A stretch of 39,794 nucleotides of DNA from an uncultured Clostridia bacterium (GCA_944388605.1 CALXJJ010000014.1:1-39794), one strand, 5' to 3'; positions 26,525 through 36,382 are shown, counted from the first letter of the stretch. Notes: generated by a model from the sequence alone, not told the origin. Numbers and translations: made by a program.

Positions 26525-26560
26525 AAATTCAGTTTTCTATAAAGAAAACTGAATTTTTTC
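26525..26560 (+). terminator. Intrinsic terminator after rubredoxin
   Basis: A 13-bp perfect stem (26525-26537 with 26544-26556), loop TATAAA, and a T-tract. Confidence 0.9.
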
Positions 26561-26581
26561 CCATAAAAGAACATTTCTTTA

Positions 26582-26693
26582 CTCTAACAGATGTACACAA
26601 TTTTAATTTCGCAAAATTGGTGTAGAACAAATTAGATGAAAATCAAATAAAAAAATTAAAATTATGCAAAATTTAAGCTTTACTCATTTGTTC
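26582..26693 (+). repeat. Dispersed structured repeat, copy R3 (5' hairpin missing)
   Basis: CTCTAACAG (as in R1), then GTACACAATTTTAATTTC, GCAAAATTGG, GTAGAACAAATTAGATG and the closing AAGCTTTACTCATTTGTTC. The first 15-bp hairpin seen in R1 and R4 is absent. It lies about 20 bases after the rubredoxin terminator. Confidence 0.7.
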
Positions 26694-26738
26694 AGATGGA
26701 GAGAAGAAATTTATTCTGTGAAAATTCTGTGAAAAGTA

Positions 26739-26767
26739 TTGATAAATTTTTATATAGATAATATATT
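26739..26767 (+). promoter_or_regulatory. Promoter of the ABC transporter gene
   Basis: TTGATA (26739-26744), 17 bases, TATATT (26762-26767). Confidence 0.5.
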
Positions 26768-26799
26768 AATAGAGAATTTTATGAAAAAGAGGAATAAAT

Positions 26800-29379
26800 A
26801 TGTTAAAATTAAAAAATATAACAAAAGATTATGTGGTTGGAAGTAATACAACACATGCATTAAAAGGAATAGATATAGAATTTAGAAAAAGTGAATTTGT
26901 ATCAATTTTAGGACAAAGCGGTTGTGGAAAAACTACTTTATTAAATATAATAGGAGGATTAGATAGATATACAACTGGAGATTTAATTATAAATGGTAAA
27001 TCTACAAAAGAATTTAAGGATAGAGATTGGGATTCATATAGAAATTATTCAGTAGGATTTGTTTTTCAAAACTATAATTTAATACCGCATCAAACAATAC
27101 TTGCAAATGTGGAGTTAGCTCTTACTTTATCTGGAGTACAAAGAGAAGAAAGAAGAAAAAAAGCAATAAAAGCTTTAGAAGATGTAGGATTAAAAGAACA
27201 AATACACAAAAAGCCTAATCAATTATCTGGAGGACAGATGCAAAGAGTAGCAATTGCAAGAGCTCTTGTAAATAATCCAGATATTATTTTGGCAGATGAA
27301 CCAACAGGAGCACTAGACACAAATACAAGTGTACAGATAATGGAAATATTAAAAGAAATTTCAAAAGAAAAATTAATTATTATGGTTACACATAATCCAG
27401 AATTAGCAGAAAAATATTCAAGTAGAATAGTTAAAGTAGTAGATGGTAAAATAATAGATGATTCAAACCCATATGAGGAAAAAGAAGAAATAAAAGAAGA
27501 AAAGAAAAATAAGAGAACATCAATGAAATTTTGGACTGCTTTTAGACTTAGCATGAATAATTTGCTTACTAAAAAAGGTAGAACTATATTGACAGCATTT
27601 GCAGGAAGTATTGGAATTATCGGAATAGCTTTAATAATGTCATTATCAAATGGAGTACAAAATTATATAAATAGAGTGGAAGAAGATACTCTATCATCAT
27701 ATCCAATAACAATAGAAGAGTCAACAATAGATATGGCAAGTATGATGGAAACGATGATTGGTGAAATGTCAGAAGAAAAAAGTGAAGATAAGAAAATCCA
27801 CTCAAAAGATATAATGGATGAAATGATAAGTACATTATCTAATAAAATGCAGAATAATAATTTAGAAGAATTAAAAAGATATATAGATAATGGAGATAAT
27901 AATATTTCAAAAAATGCAAATAGCATTCAATATAATTATCCATTAGATATACATTTATATAGTGAAGATGGCAGTGTTCAAGTAAATCCAAGTACAGTAA
28001 TGAACAGTATGGGAATGAGTAGTATGATGGAAGCACAGAATGAGATGCAATCTTTTACAGGAAGCTCTCTAATGATGTCTAATACAAATGTATGGGAAGA
28101 AATGTTAGATAATGAAGATTTATTAAAAGAACAATATGATGTAATTGCAGGCAAATGGCCAGAAAATTACAATGAAGTAGTACTGATAGTAGATGAAAAT
28201 AGTCAAATAACAGATTATACTTTATATGCATTGGGATTAAAAAGTCAAGATGAATTAGCTAAAAAATGGAAAGCAATAGAAAATGGAGAAAAAGTTGAAT
28301 CAGAAGAAGAAACTACATATAGTTATGATGAACTATTAAATCTTAAATTTAAGTTATTATTGAATACAGATTATTATGAAAAAGAAAATGGAATATGGTT
28401 AGACAAAAGTGAAAATGAAGAATATATGAAGCAAAAAATAGCTAACGCAGAAGAAATTAAAGTAGTAGGAATTTTAAAACAAAATGAAGAAGCAATAAAA
28501 ACAAATACAACAGGAGTTATAGGTTATACAAAAGAATTAAAAGAATATGTAATAAATAAAGTAAATGAAAGTCAAATAGTTAAAGAGCAGAAAGATAATC
28601 AAGATATCAATGTATTTTCTGGCTTGAAGTTCCCTGAAAATCCTAATGAAAAATTTGATATGTCACAATTAACAGAGGAACAGAGAATTCAAATGGCAAA
28701 TTTAAGTAGTGAACAAATAGCAGAGTTAATGGAAGCATATAACTCGAATAAAAATGCTAGTTATGATAAAAATTTAGAAAAATTAGGAGCTATTGACTTA
28801 AGTAAACCAAGCAGTATCAATATTTATCCAAAAGATTTTGAAGCAAAAGAAGCAATAACTAGTGCGATACAAGAATATAATGATAAGCAAAGAGAAGAAG
28901 GGAAAGAAGAAAATGTAATAAATTATACAGATATGGTAGGACTTATGATGCAATCTGTAACATCAGTAATAAATGTAATAAGTTATATATTAATTGCATT
29001 TGTAGCTATATCATTAATAGTTTCTTCAATAATGATAGGAATAATAACATATATATCTGTACTTGAAAGAACTAAAGAGATAGGAATTTTACGTAGTATA
29101 GGAGCATCGAAAAAAGATATATCAAGAGTATTTAATGCAGAAACATTAATAGTAGGATTAATAGCAGGAGCTTTAGGAATAGGAGTTACATTATTATTAA
29201 ATATACCAATAAATATATTAATTAAGCAAATAGCAGGAATTTCTGATGTGGCTTCATTACCTATAATAGGTGGAATTGTATTAGTTGTAATAAGTGTAAT
29301 ATTGACAGTGATAGCAGGATTAATACCAGCAAAAATGGCAAGCAAAAAAGACCCAGTAGAAGCATTAAGAGTAGAATAG
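26800..29379 (+). CDS. MacB-like ABC transporter, ATPase fused to FtsX-type permease
   Basis: 859 residues. The ATPase domain (1-225) has Walker A GQSGCGKTT, signature LSGGQMQRVAIARAL, Walker B IILADEPTGALD and the H-loop of MVTHNPE. A transmembrane helix near 255-280 follows, then an outside domain of about 420 residues with Met-rich segments, then three C-terminal helices with the FtsX motif LERTKEIGILRSIGASKKDI. Such one-chain MacB-type proteins in Gram-positives export or sense peptides, or act on the cell wall. No partner gene or two-component system adjoins it, so the substrate is open. AAGAGGA precedes ATG 26800. Own promoter and terminator: a single-gene unit. Confidence 0.9.
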   Translation: MLKLKNITKDYVVGSNTTHALKGIDIEFRKSEFVSILGQSGCGKTTLLNIIGGLDRYTTGDLIINGKSTKEFKDRDWDSYRNYSVGFVFQNYNLIPHQTILANVELALTLSGVQREERRKKAIKALEDVGLKEQIHKKPNQLSGGQMQRVAIARALVNNPDIILADEPTGALDTNTSVQIMEILKEISKEKLIIMVTHNPELAEKYSSRIVKVVDGKIIDDSNPYEEKEEIKEEKKNKRTSMKFWTAFRLSMNNLLTKKGRTILTAFAGSIGIIGIALIMSLSNGVQNYINRVEEDTLSSYPITIEESTIDMASMMETMIGEMSEEKSEDKKIHSKDIMDEMISTLSNKMQNNNLEELKRYIDNGDNNISKNANSIQYNYPLDIHLYSEDGSVQVNPSTVMNSMGMSSMMEAQNEMQSFTGSSLMMSNTNVWEEMLDNEDLLKEQYDVIAGKWPENYNEVVLIVDENSQITDYTLYALGLKSQDELAKKWKAIENGEKVESEEETTYSYDELLNLKFKLLLNTDYYEKENGIWLDKSENEEYMKQKIANAEEIKVVGILKQNEEAIKTNTTGVIGYTKELKEYVINKVNESQIVKEQKDNQDINVFSGLKFPENPNEKFDMSQLTEEQRIQMANLSSEQIAELMEAYNSNKNASYDKNLEKLGAIDLSKPSSINIYPKDFEAKEAITSAIQEYNDKQREEGKEENVINYTDMVGLMMQSVTSVINVISYILIAFVAISLIVSSIMIGIITYISVLERTKEIGILRSIGASKKDISRVFNAETLIVGLIAGALGIGVTLLLNIPINILIKQIAGISDVASLPIIGGIVLVVISVILTVIAGLIPAKMASKKDPVEALRVE

Positions 29380-29386
29380 ATTAACA

Positions 29387-29433
29387 AAAAATGTGGTTTT
29401 TTAAATTCAAATATTGAAAAAACTACATTTTTA
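29387..29433 (+). terminator. Intrinsic terminator after the ABC transporter
   Basis: The arms AAAATGTGGTTTTTT and AAAAAACTACATTTT (29387-29402 with 29417-29432) pair with one G-U. Confidence 0.7.
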
Positions 29434-29529
29434 TCAAATTATAGAAATTTGTGTATTATATGATGTATAGAAAAGTTACTACTACGAATATATAAATGTC
29501 TGAGTCTACATAAAAAAAGGAAATATTGC

Positions 29530-29559
29530 TTGACAAAGTATGCAACTGTATGATAGAAT
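29530..29559 (+). promoter_or_regulatory. Promoter of the rplU-rpmA operon
   Basis: TTGACA (29530-29535), 18 bases, TAGAAT (29554-29559), just upstream of the leader. Confidence 0.55.
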
Positions 29560-29565
29560 AATAAC

Positions 29566-29652
29566 CTGTAAGCCGCCTAGGTCGGGTAATAAAACGCTAT
29601 TAAATTAGCTACCTCGTATTTTATGCTTAGCGAGTATACATATAAAGGGAGG
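29566..29652 (+). promoter_or_regulatory. Ribosomal protein L21 leader, candidate
   Basis: About 85 bases of unusually GC-rich sequence for this genome (GTAAGCCGCCTAGGTCGG, later GCTACCTCG and GCTTAGCGAG) lie between the promoter and the rplU ribosome site. Position and look fit the L21 leader RNA of Firmicutes, by which L21 is thought to control its own operon. I assign it from context and partial sequence; a covariance model was not run. Confidence 0.55.
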
Positions 29653-29661
29653 TGTACGATA

Positions 29662-30021
29662 ATGTACGCAATAATAGAGAGCTGTGGAAAACAATACAAA
29701 GTATCAGAAGGAGATGTAGTATTTTTTGAAAAATTAGATGCAGAAGAAGGAAAAAAAGTTAATTTCGATAATGTTGTATTAGTATCTAATGAAGATAAAA
29801 TTGAAGTAGGAACTCCTTATGTAAAAGGTGTTAAAGTAGAAGGCAAAGTAGTTAAACATGGAAAAGGAAAGAAAATAATCGTGTATAAATACAAAGCTAA
29901 AAAGAATTACAGAAGAACACAAGGTCATAGACAACCATATACAAAGGTTGAAATAACAGCTATAAAAATGCCAACAGCAAAGAAAAAAGCTGAAAAGGTA
30001 GAAGAAAAAGTTGAAGCTTAG
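29662..30021 (+). CDS. rplU: 50S ribosomal protein L21
   Basis: 119 residues. [18 protein letters not shown], the central [17 protein letters not shown] and [17 protein letters not shown] are standard L21. ATG 29662 follows GGGAGG (29648-29653); the longer version from 29623 would start in the leader. A Lys/Glu-rich tail ([13 protein letters not shown]) is common in AT-rich Clostridia. First gene of the operon with rpmA. Confidence 0.96.
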   Translation: MYAIIESCGKQYKVSEGDVVFFEKLDAEEGKKVNFDNVVLVSNEDKIEVGTPYVKGVKVEGKVVKHGKGKKIIVYKYKAKKNYRRTQGHRQPYTKVEITAIKMPTAKKKAEKVEEKVEA

Positions 30022-30066
30022 AATGTGAAATATAGATTATAGAAAAAGTGAAAGGAGTGATAAAGC

Positions 30067-30339
30067 ATGGCTCATAAAAAAGGACAGGGAGCGTCTAAGA
30101 ACGGTAGAGATAGTGAGTCAAAGCGTTTGGGGCTAAAAAGAGCTGATGGTCAAGTAGTACCAGCAGGAAATATTTTAGTTCGTCAAAGAGGAACAAAAAT
30201 TCACCCAGGAACAAACGTTGGTATCGGAAGCGATGATACTTTATATGCGAAAATAACTGGAACAGTTAAATTTGAAAGATTAGGCAGAGACAAAAAGAAA
30301 GTTAGTGTATATCCAGTAGAAGAAAAAAAGGAAGCATAG
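30067..30339 (+). CDS. rpmA: 50S ribosomal protein L27
   Basis: 90 residues. [20 protein letters not shown] is the N-terminus of mature L27, followed by [20 protein letters not shown] and [14 protein letters not shown]. Most Firmicute L27 proteins carry a short N-terminal extension removed by the protease Prp, whose gene lies between rplU and rpmA. Here both the extension and the prp gene are absent: the gap to rplU is only 45 bases. The N-terminus needs just Met removal to reach the peptidyl-transferase centre. AAAGGAG precedes ATG 30067. Confidence 0.96.
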   Translation: MAHKKGQGASKNGRDSESKRLGLKRADGQVVPAGNILVRQRGTKIHPGTNVGIGSDDTLYAKITGTVKFERLGRDKKKVSVYPVEEKKEA

Positions 30340-30364
30340 AGAACAGATTTTATTCTCTATTAAG

Positions 30365-30400
30365 AAAGAGCAAATGTTAAACACATCTGCTCTTCTTTTT
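30365..30400 (+). terminator. Intrinsic terminator after rpmA
   Basis: AAAGAGCAAATGT (30365-30377) pairs with ACATCTGCTCTT (30383-30394) with one mismatch, followed by CTTTTTT. Repeat R4 starts at its T-tract. Confidence 0.85.
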
Positions 30401-30560
30401 TATACAATAGGAAAGTCATCCTTTCCTATTGTATAAAAGTCGCTACGCTCCAACGAATGCACACAATTTTACTTGCGTAAAATTGGCGCAGAACAAATTT
30501 ACGGAAAGCCAAAGAGAAAGTTTAAAATTAGTACAAATTATAAGGCTTTCCAATTTATTC
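30401..30560 (+). repeat. Dispersed structured repeat, copy R4
   Basis: It opens with the same 15-bp hairpin as R1 (arms 30401-30415 and 30421-30435). The core follows: GCACACAATTTTACTTGCG, AAAATTGGCGCAGAACAAAT, ACGGAAAGCC and the closing GGCTTTCCAATTTATTC, which pairs with it. With R1 it is the most complete copy. Confidence 0.85.
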
Positions 30561-30590
30561 AGTTAAACTATTTATATATTAGGAAATTTA

Positions 30591-30599
30591 TGGTATAAT
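30591..30599 (+). promoter_or_regulatory. Extended -10 promoter of trpS
   Basis: TGGTATAAT (TGnTATAAT) lies at 30591-30599; no strong -35 was seen. The leader would be very short, and no T-box was recognised. Confidence 0.5.
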
Positions 30600-30621
30600 A
30601 AATTCGCAAGGAGTGATGAAC

Positions 30622-31626
30622 GTGTTAGAAAAAAAGGAAACTATATTAACAGGCGATAGACCAACTGGAAAAATGCATATAGGTCATTATTTTGGTTCTT
30701 TACAGAATAGAGTGAAACTACAAAATGAATATGATACATATATAGAAGTTGCAGATGTTCAAGCATTAACAGATAATTTTAATAATCCACAAAAGGTAAA
30801 AGAAAGTGTATTACAGATAGTTTTAGATGAACTTTCAGTTGGAATAAATCCAAATAAAGCTACTATATTTATACAATCTATGATACCAGAAATAGCAGAA
30901 CTTACAGTGTTTTATTCAAACCTTGTTACAGTATCAAGACTAGAAAGAAATCCAACAGTAAAGACTGAAATAGCACAAAAAAGAGAATTATTTGGAGAAA
31001 GTGTTACATATGGTTTCTTAGGATATCCGGTAAGTCAAGCAGCAGATATTACAGCATTTAATGGAACTTTAGTACCTGTAGGAGAAGATCAATTGCCATT
31101 AATAGAACAATGTAGAGAGATTGTAAGAAAGTTTAATTCTATTTATGGAGAAACATTATATGAGCCTGAAGCTAAACTTTCAAATAATAAAAGAATAAAG
31201 GGATTAGATGGAAATGAGAAAATGGGGAAATCATTAGGAAATGCAATTTATTTATCAGATTCAGAAAATATAGTAAAAGAGAAAGTAATGGGAGCTTTAA
31301 CTGACCCTGCTAGAATACGAAAAGACGATAAAGGACATCCAGAAATATGTATGGTTGCATATTATCATAACTTATTTTCAAGTCAAGACGAAGTAAAAAA
31401 TGTTTGTAGTGAATGTAAGGCAGGAACTAGAGGATGTGTAGCATGTAAAAAACAACTAATAAATGCGATAAACAATTACTTAAATCCTATAAGAGAAAAA
31501 AGAAAGTATTATGAAGAAAGAGAAGATGAAGTAAAAGAAATACTTATGGAGGGTACAAATAAAGCAAGGAAAATTGCTAAACAAACAATGGAAAGAGTAA
31601 AAAAAGCTATGATGTTAGATTATTAA
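30622..31626 (+). CDS. trpS: Tryptophanyl-tRNA synthetase
   Basis: 334 residues, class I synthetase that charges tRNA-Trp. The HIGH motif is in TGKMHIGHYFGS, and the KMSKS-like motif is DGNEKMGKSLGNAI; the specificity regions SQAADITAFNGTLVPVGEDQ and GALTDPAR are complete. GTG 30622 is the start best spaced from AAGGAG (30608-30613), since ATG 30616 and GTG 30613 lie on or next to it. The gene is 32 bases ahead of obg and probably shares its transcript. A Cys cluster (CSECKAGTRGCVACKK) occurs near 260-280, as in other Clostridia TrpS. Confidence 0.94.
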   Translation: MLEKKETILTGDRPTGKMHIGHYFGSLQNRVKLQNEYDTYIEVADVQALTDNFNNPQKVKESVLQIVLDELSVGINPNKATIFIQSMIPEIAELTVFYSNLVTVSRLERNPTVKTEIAQKRELFGESVTYGFLGYPVSQAADITAFNGTLVPVGEDQLPLIEQCREIVRKFNSIYGETLYEPEAKLSNNKRIKGLDGNEKMGKSLGNAIYLSDSENIVKEKVMGALTDPARIRKDDKGHPEICMVAYYHNLFSSQDEVKNVCSECKAGTRGCVACKKQLINAINNYLNPIREKRKYYEEREDEVKEILMEGTNKARKIAKQTMERVKKAMMLDY

Positions 31627-31631
31627 AATAA

Positions 31632-32940
<1,309 letters not shown>

Positions 32941-32984
32941 ATAAGTAGACCATTTATTGCTTATGTAATAAATGGTCTACTTAT
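32941..32984. terminator. Long perfect hairpin after obg
   Basis: An 18-bp perfect stem (32941-32958 with 32967-32984) begins at the obg stop codon, with an 8-base loop. There is no long T-tract; it probably ends the trpS-obg transcript or protects its 3' end. Confidence 0.65.
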
Positions 32985-32994
32985 AAACTTATGT

Positions 32995-33023
32995 TTGACA
33001 AATATGCGTTTGTGTGATATAGT
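32995..33023 (+). promoter_or_regulatory. lexA promoter with embedded SOS box
   Basis: TTGACA (32995-33000), 17 bases, TATAGT (33018-33023). CAAATATGCGTTTG (32999-33012) lies between them and agrees with the Gram-positive LexA box CGAACRNRYGTTYG at 12 of 14 positions. LexA bound here would cover the -35 end and spacer, giving autoregulation. Confidence 0.7.
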
Positions 33024-33086
33024 GTAATAAATTTTAATACATGAGAAGGAGTTTATCCTTATTATGTGAAAGGAATGTGAAAGAAG

Positions 33087-33749
33087 ATGGGAAGAAAAAA
33101 AGAACAAGAAGAATTGGGGATAAAGGAAAAGACTATATTAAATTTTATAGAGAAAGAAGTTAGGGAAAAGGGATATCCACCATCAGTGAGAGAGATAGGT
33201 AAGGCAGTAAAGCTAAGTTCAACAGCAACAGTATACAATTATTTAAAGAAATTACAGAAAATGGGATATATACAAAAAGAAGAAAAACAGGGTAGAAGTC
33301 TAAAAATATTAAAAAATGCAGAGGGGAAAAAGCCAAATAAGAAAGAAGATTATAAGAATTTTTATAGTGGAAGAGAAATGGCAGAGGTGCCTGTAATTGG
33401 AAAAATTACAGCAGGAGCACCAATATTAGCAGTAGAAAATATAACAGATACATTTCCTATTCCTATTGATTTTGTAGGAAATAGTGTTAGCTTTATGTTA
33501 ACAGTATCTGGAGAAAGTATGATAGAAGCTGGTATTTTAGATGGAGATTATATATTAGTAAAACAACAGAAAACAGCTAATAATGGAGATATTGTAGTTG
33601 CTTTAATAGGAGATGAAGCAACAGTAAAAACATTTTATAAAGAAAAAGATCATATAAGATTACAACCAGAAAATAGCACAATGGATCCAATAATAGTTCC
33701 AAATTGTGAAATATTGGGAAAAGTAGCAGGAGTATTTAGAAAATTATAG
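33087..33749 (+). CDS. lexA: LexA repressor
   Basis: 220 residues. The N-terminal winged helix has GYPPSVREIGKAVKLSS followed by TATVYNYLKKL. The C-terminal S24 peptidase domain has the Ala109-Gly110 cleavage bond in KITAGAP, the nucleophile Ser144 in SGESMIEAG, and general base Lys181 in ATVKTFYK. RecA on single-strand DNA triggers its self-cleavage and frees SOS genes. Its own promoter contains a LexA box. The following small membrane-protein gene starts 13 bases on and may be SOS-controlled as well. Confidence 0.96.
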   Translation: MGRKKEQEELGIKEKTILNFIEKEVREKGYPPSVREIGKAVKLSSTATVYNYLKKLQKMGYIQKEEKQGRSLKILKNAEGKKPNKKEDYKNFYSGREMAEVPVIGKITAGAPILAVENITDTFPIPIDFVGNSVSFMLTVSGESMIEAGILDGDYILVKQQKTANNGDIVVALIGDEATVKTFYKEKDHIRLQPENSTMDPIIVPNCEILGKVAGVFRKL

Positions 33750-33762
33750 AGGAGAGGTTCTT

Positions 33763-34242
33763 ATGGATAGAATGAAAACATTTCTTAAATATCTTGTTGC
33801 ATTTGTAATCTGCTATTCTTTAGTAAGTTTTTTATCATTTTGTTATATAAGAACAACATATAAAACAATAGAATGTGTGACAAAAACGGATGAAATTAAT
33901 ATAGATATTGAAAGAGAAGAAGCAACTTATATAAATGGTATAGTTAGATTAAAAGCAACAAATAATACACAAGAAAAAATACAAGACAAATACATAAGAA
34001 TTAATTTCTATTCAGAAGAAAATAGTAATGTAGGTTCAAAGTATATAAAAATAGATGAATTAAATGAAGGAGAATCAATAGAACGAGAAATTAAATTTAA
34101 TTTTATTGGAGTACAGAAGTATGATATAACATTAACAGATACAAATTTAGAAGTAGAACAAGAAGATTTGCAATCTGATGAAGATAGAGGTTTTTTTGCA
34201 ATAACAGCAATATTGGTTTTAATATGTTTTGGAGCTATATAA
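33763..34242 (+). CDS. Small membrane protein, unknown function, downstream of lexA
   Basis: 159 residues: an N-terminal transmembrane helix (about 8-30), an outside beta-rich domain of about 90 residues resembling FxLYD-type folds (INGIVRLKATNNTQEKIQ, YIRINFYSEENSNVG, then ELNEGESI), an acidic linker and a C-terminal hydrophobic helix at the very end. No family can be named with certainty. GAGGAGAGG precedes ATG 33763. As it lies 13 bases after lexA with no terminator between, it should be part of the SOS-induced transcript. A cell-division inhibitor role, as for genes next to lexA elsewhere, is only a guess. Confidence 0.7.
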   Translation: MDRMKTFLKYLVAFVICYSLVSFLSFCYIRTTYKTIECVTKTDEINIDIEREEATYINGIVRLKATNNTQEKIQDKYIRINFYSEENSNVGSKYIKIDELNEGESIEREIKFNFIGVQKYDITLTDTNLEVEQEDLQSDEDRGFFAITAILVLICFGAI

Positions 34243-34265
34243 TAAATTTTATATATAAAAATAAA

Positions 34266-34296
34266 TAAGATAGATTAAAAAAATCTATCTATTTTC
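34266..34296 (+). terminator. Intrinsic terminator after the lexA operon
   Basis: AGATAGATT (34268-34276) pairs with AATCTATCT (34282-34290), followed by ATTTTCT. Confidence 0.7.
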
Positions 34297-34409
34297 TACA
34301 ATAGGAAAGTTGCTTTGCTTCAAAAATTAATGCAGAACAAATTTACTAAAAACTCAAGATGAAAGATAAAATTATTATAAATGTTAAGACTTTACGATTT
34401 GTTATTGTA
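34297..34409 (+). repeat. Dispersed structured repeat, copy R5 (shortened)
   Basis: It starts TACAATAGGAAAG like the other copies, skips the middle hairpin, then has TGCAGAACAAATTTACTAAA and AAGACTTTACGATTTGTT. It closes with TATTGTA (34403-34409), which pairs with the opening TACAATA, so this copy folds as one long stem. Confidence 0.7.
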
Positions 34410-34425
34410 AAATAACAAAAAAGGA

Positions 34426-34454
34426 TTGATATTATAAACAAAATGTAATATAAT
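34426..34454 (+). promoter_or_regulatory. Promoter of the MreB/Mbl gene
   Basis: TTGATA (34426-34431), 17 bases, TATAAT (34449-34454). The region after it holds several TTGTAA/ATGTAA units of unknown meaning. Confidence 0.6.
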
Positions 34455-34514
34455 TGTAACAGTATTGTAATAAAAAAGAAACGAAAATGTAATACTTGTG
34501 AAAGGAAGATGAAA

Positions 34515-35519
34515 ATGTTTAGATGGGGACAAGATATAGGTATAGATTTAGGTACCGCATCAGTAATTGCATATGTGAAAGGCAAAGGAATTGTATTAAG
34601 AGAACCTTCTGTTGTAGCAGTAGATAATAATAATGGAGATGTGCTTGCTGTAGGAAAAGAAGCAAGAAGAATGTTAGGTAGAACACCAGGAAATATTGTA
34701 GCAACAAGACCTTTAAGAGAAGGTGTAATTTCTAATTATACTGTAACAGAAAAAATGTTAAAATACTTTATAAATCGTGTATGTGGTAAATTTGTATTTT
34801 CACCAAGGATAATGATTTGTATACCATCTCAAGTAACAGAAGTAGAAAAGAAAGCTGTAATAGATGCAGCATCACAAGCAGGAGCAAGAAAAGTTTATTT
34901 AATAGAAGAACCAATAGCAGCAGCAATAGGAGCAGGTATAGATATATCAAAGCCATGTGGAAATATGGTAGTAGATATAGGTGGAGGAACTACAGATATA
35001 GCTGTTATCTCTTTAGGTGGATCAGTTGTTAGTACTTCATTAAAAGTAGCTGGAGATAAATTTGATGAAGCTATTATAAAATATATAAAAAGAAAACATA
35101 ATATAATAATAGGAGAACGAACAGCAGAAGATTTAAAAATGAATATAGGATGTGTATATCCAAAGATTCAAGACATGGAAATGGATATAAGAGGAAGAGA
35201 TTTAGGAACAGGATTACCAAAAACGGTAACTATATACTCAAGTGAAATGATGGAAGCCTTATTAGAACCTGCATTAATGATTGTTGATGCAGTACATTCA
35301 GTATTAGAAAAAACTCCTCCAGAGCTAGCAGCAGATATAAGCGATAAGGGTATATATATGACAGGAGGAGGATGCCTTGTAGATGGTTTAGACAAATTAT
35401 TGCAAGAGAAAACAGGTATTAATGTAATGATAGCACAAGATGCAGTATCATGTGTGGCATTAGGAACAGGAAAAGCACTTGATAATTTAGATACACTAGA
35501 TGGAAAATTAAGAAGATAA
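34515..35519 (+). CDS. mreB: Rod-shape protein MreB/Mbl
   Basis: 334 residues, an actin-like filament protein that guides side-wall synthesis. Phosphate-1 IGIDLGTASV, phosphate-2 VVDIGGGTTDIAVISLGG, and the adenosine motif GIYMTGGGCLVDGLD are intact. ATG 34515 is preferred since ATG 34509 overlaps the AAAGGAAG ribosome site. No mreC/mreD follows, and in many spore formers the stand-alone paralogue Mbl follows spoIIID, so Mbl is also possible. Here spoIIID is elsewhere (base 338). Transcribed alone, with promoter and terminator. Confidence 0.92.
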   Translation: MFRWGQDIGIDLGTASVIAYVKGKGIVLREPSVVAVDNNNGDVLAVGKEARRMLGRTPGNIVATRPLREGVISNYTVTEKMLKYFINRVCGKFVFSPRIMICIPSQVTEVEKKAVIDAASQAGARKVYLIEEPIAAAIGAGIDISKPCGNMVVDIGGGTTDIAVISLGGSVVSTSLKVAGDKFDEAIIKYIKRKHNIIIGERTAEDLKMNIGCVYPKIQDMEMDIRGRDLGTGLPKTVTIYSSEMMEALLEPALMIVDAVHSVLEKTPPELAADISDKGIYMTGGGCLVDGLDKLLQEKTGINVMIAQDAVSCVALGTGKALDNLDTLDGKLRR

Positions 35520-35528
35520 TAACATTAA

Positions 35529-35565
35529 AGTCGGCTTAATAATATTATATATAGCCGATTTCTTG
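35529..35565 (+). terminator. Intrinsic terminator after mreB/mbl
   Basis: AGTCGGCT (35529-35536) pairs with AGCCGATT (35553-35560) around an AT-rich loop, then TCTTGTT. Confidence 0.65.
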
Positions 35566-35566
35566 T

Positions 35567-35712
35567 TGAATAGGAAAGTTATACTTATACCTAGTATATA
35601 AAATCTATTGAATACAAATTAATTGCAAAAATTTAGCACAGAACAAATTTGCGTAAATTCAAAGAGAAAATAAAAAACAGTATAAATTTTAAGGCTTTTA
35701 GATTTTTATTTA
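35567..35712 (+). repeat. Dispersed structured repeat, copy R6 (diverged)
   Basis: TTGAATAGGAAAGTTATAC replaces the perfect opening hairpin. The core blocks AGCACAGAACAAATTTGCG, AAAGAGAAAAT and AAGGCTTTTAGATTTTTATT follow in the usual order. Diverged but recognisable. Confidence 0.65.
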
Positions 35713-35744
35713 AGAAAATGTAATTAAGTTATTAATAAATAATC

Positions 35745-35773
35745 TTGCATATATATTGATAAAATTGTATAAT
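35745..35773 (+). promoter_or_regulatory. Promoter of the TetR/acyl-CoA synthetase operon
   Basis: TTGCAT (35745-35750), 17 bases, TATAAT (35768-35773). Confidence 0.6.
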
Positions 35774-35800
35774 AAATAAAAACAAATAAGGGTGGAAAGA

Positions 35801-36370
35801 ATGAATAAAACAAAAAGAAAAATTTTTGAAACATCTATGAAATTATTTGCGGAAAAAGGATATGATGCAACAAGTATAGAAGAAATTACTGCAACAGTTG
35901 GAGTTGCAAAAGGAACATTATATTATCATTTTTCAAGTAAAGAAGAAATATTTAATTTTTTAATAGAAGAAGGAGTAAAATTACTAAAAAATAGTATAAC
36001 TATTAAAACATCAAAATTAGATAATTCTATAGATAAAATAAAAGCAATAACACTTATACAAATAAAAATATTAGTTAAATATGAAAATTTTATTAGTATG
36101 ATTTTAAGTCAAATATGGGGAAATGACGAAAGAAGTAAGATATGTAAAAAATATGTTTTTGAGTATATGGAAATAATAGAAGGAATAGTTAACCAAGGTA
36201 TAGATAGGGGAGAAATAATAGAAGGAGATGCTAAAGTTATTGCATCAGGAATATTTGGTTTTATTAGTTCTAGTTTTATATATAAAATGCGAATAGGTCA
36301 GAAAATAGAGATACAAAAATTATTTAATGAAATAGATAAAATATTTATAAGGGAATTAGCAAAAAAGTAG
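35801..36370 (+). CDS. TetR/AcrR-family transcriptional regulator
   Basis: 189 residues. The N-terminal helix-turn-helix is typical (MKLFAEKGYDATSIEEI, GVAKGTLYYHFSSKEEIF, residues 9-50), and the rest is a helical ligand-binding domain. ATG 35801 is preferred over GTG 35792, which overlaps the AAGGGTGG ribosome site. The acyl-CoA synthetase gene begins 12 bases downstream in the same operon, so a FadR-like regulator answering to fatty acyl-CoA is a reasonable inference. No operator was identified. Confidence 0.9.
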   Translation: MNKTKRKIFETSMKLFAEKGYDATSIEEITATVGVAKGTLYYHFSSKEEIFNFLIEEGVKLLKNSITIKTSKLDNSIDKIKAITLIQIKILVKYENFISMILSQIWGNDERSKICKKYVFEYMEIIEGIVNQGIDRGEIIEGDAKVIASGIFGFISSSFIYKMRIGQKIEIQKLFNEIDKIFIRELAKK

Positions 36371-36382
36371 GAGGAGTAATAT

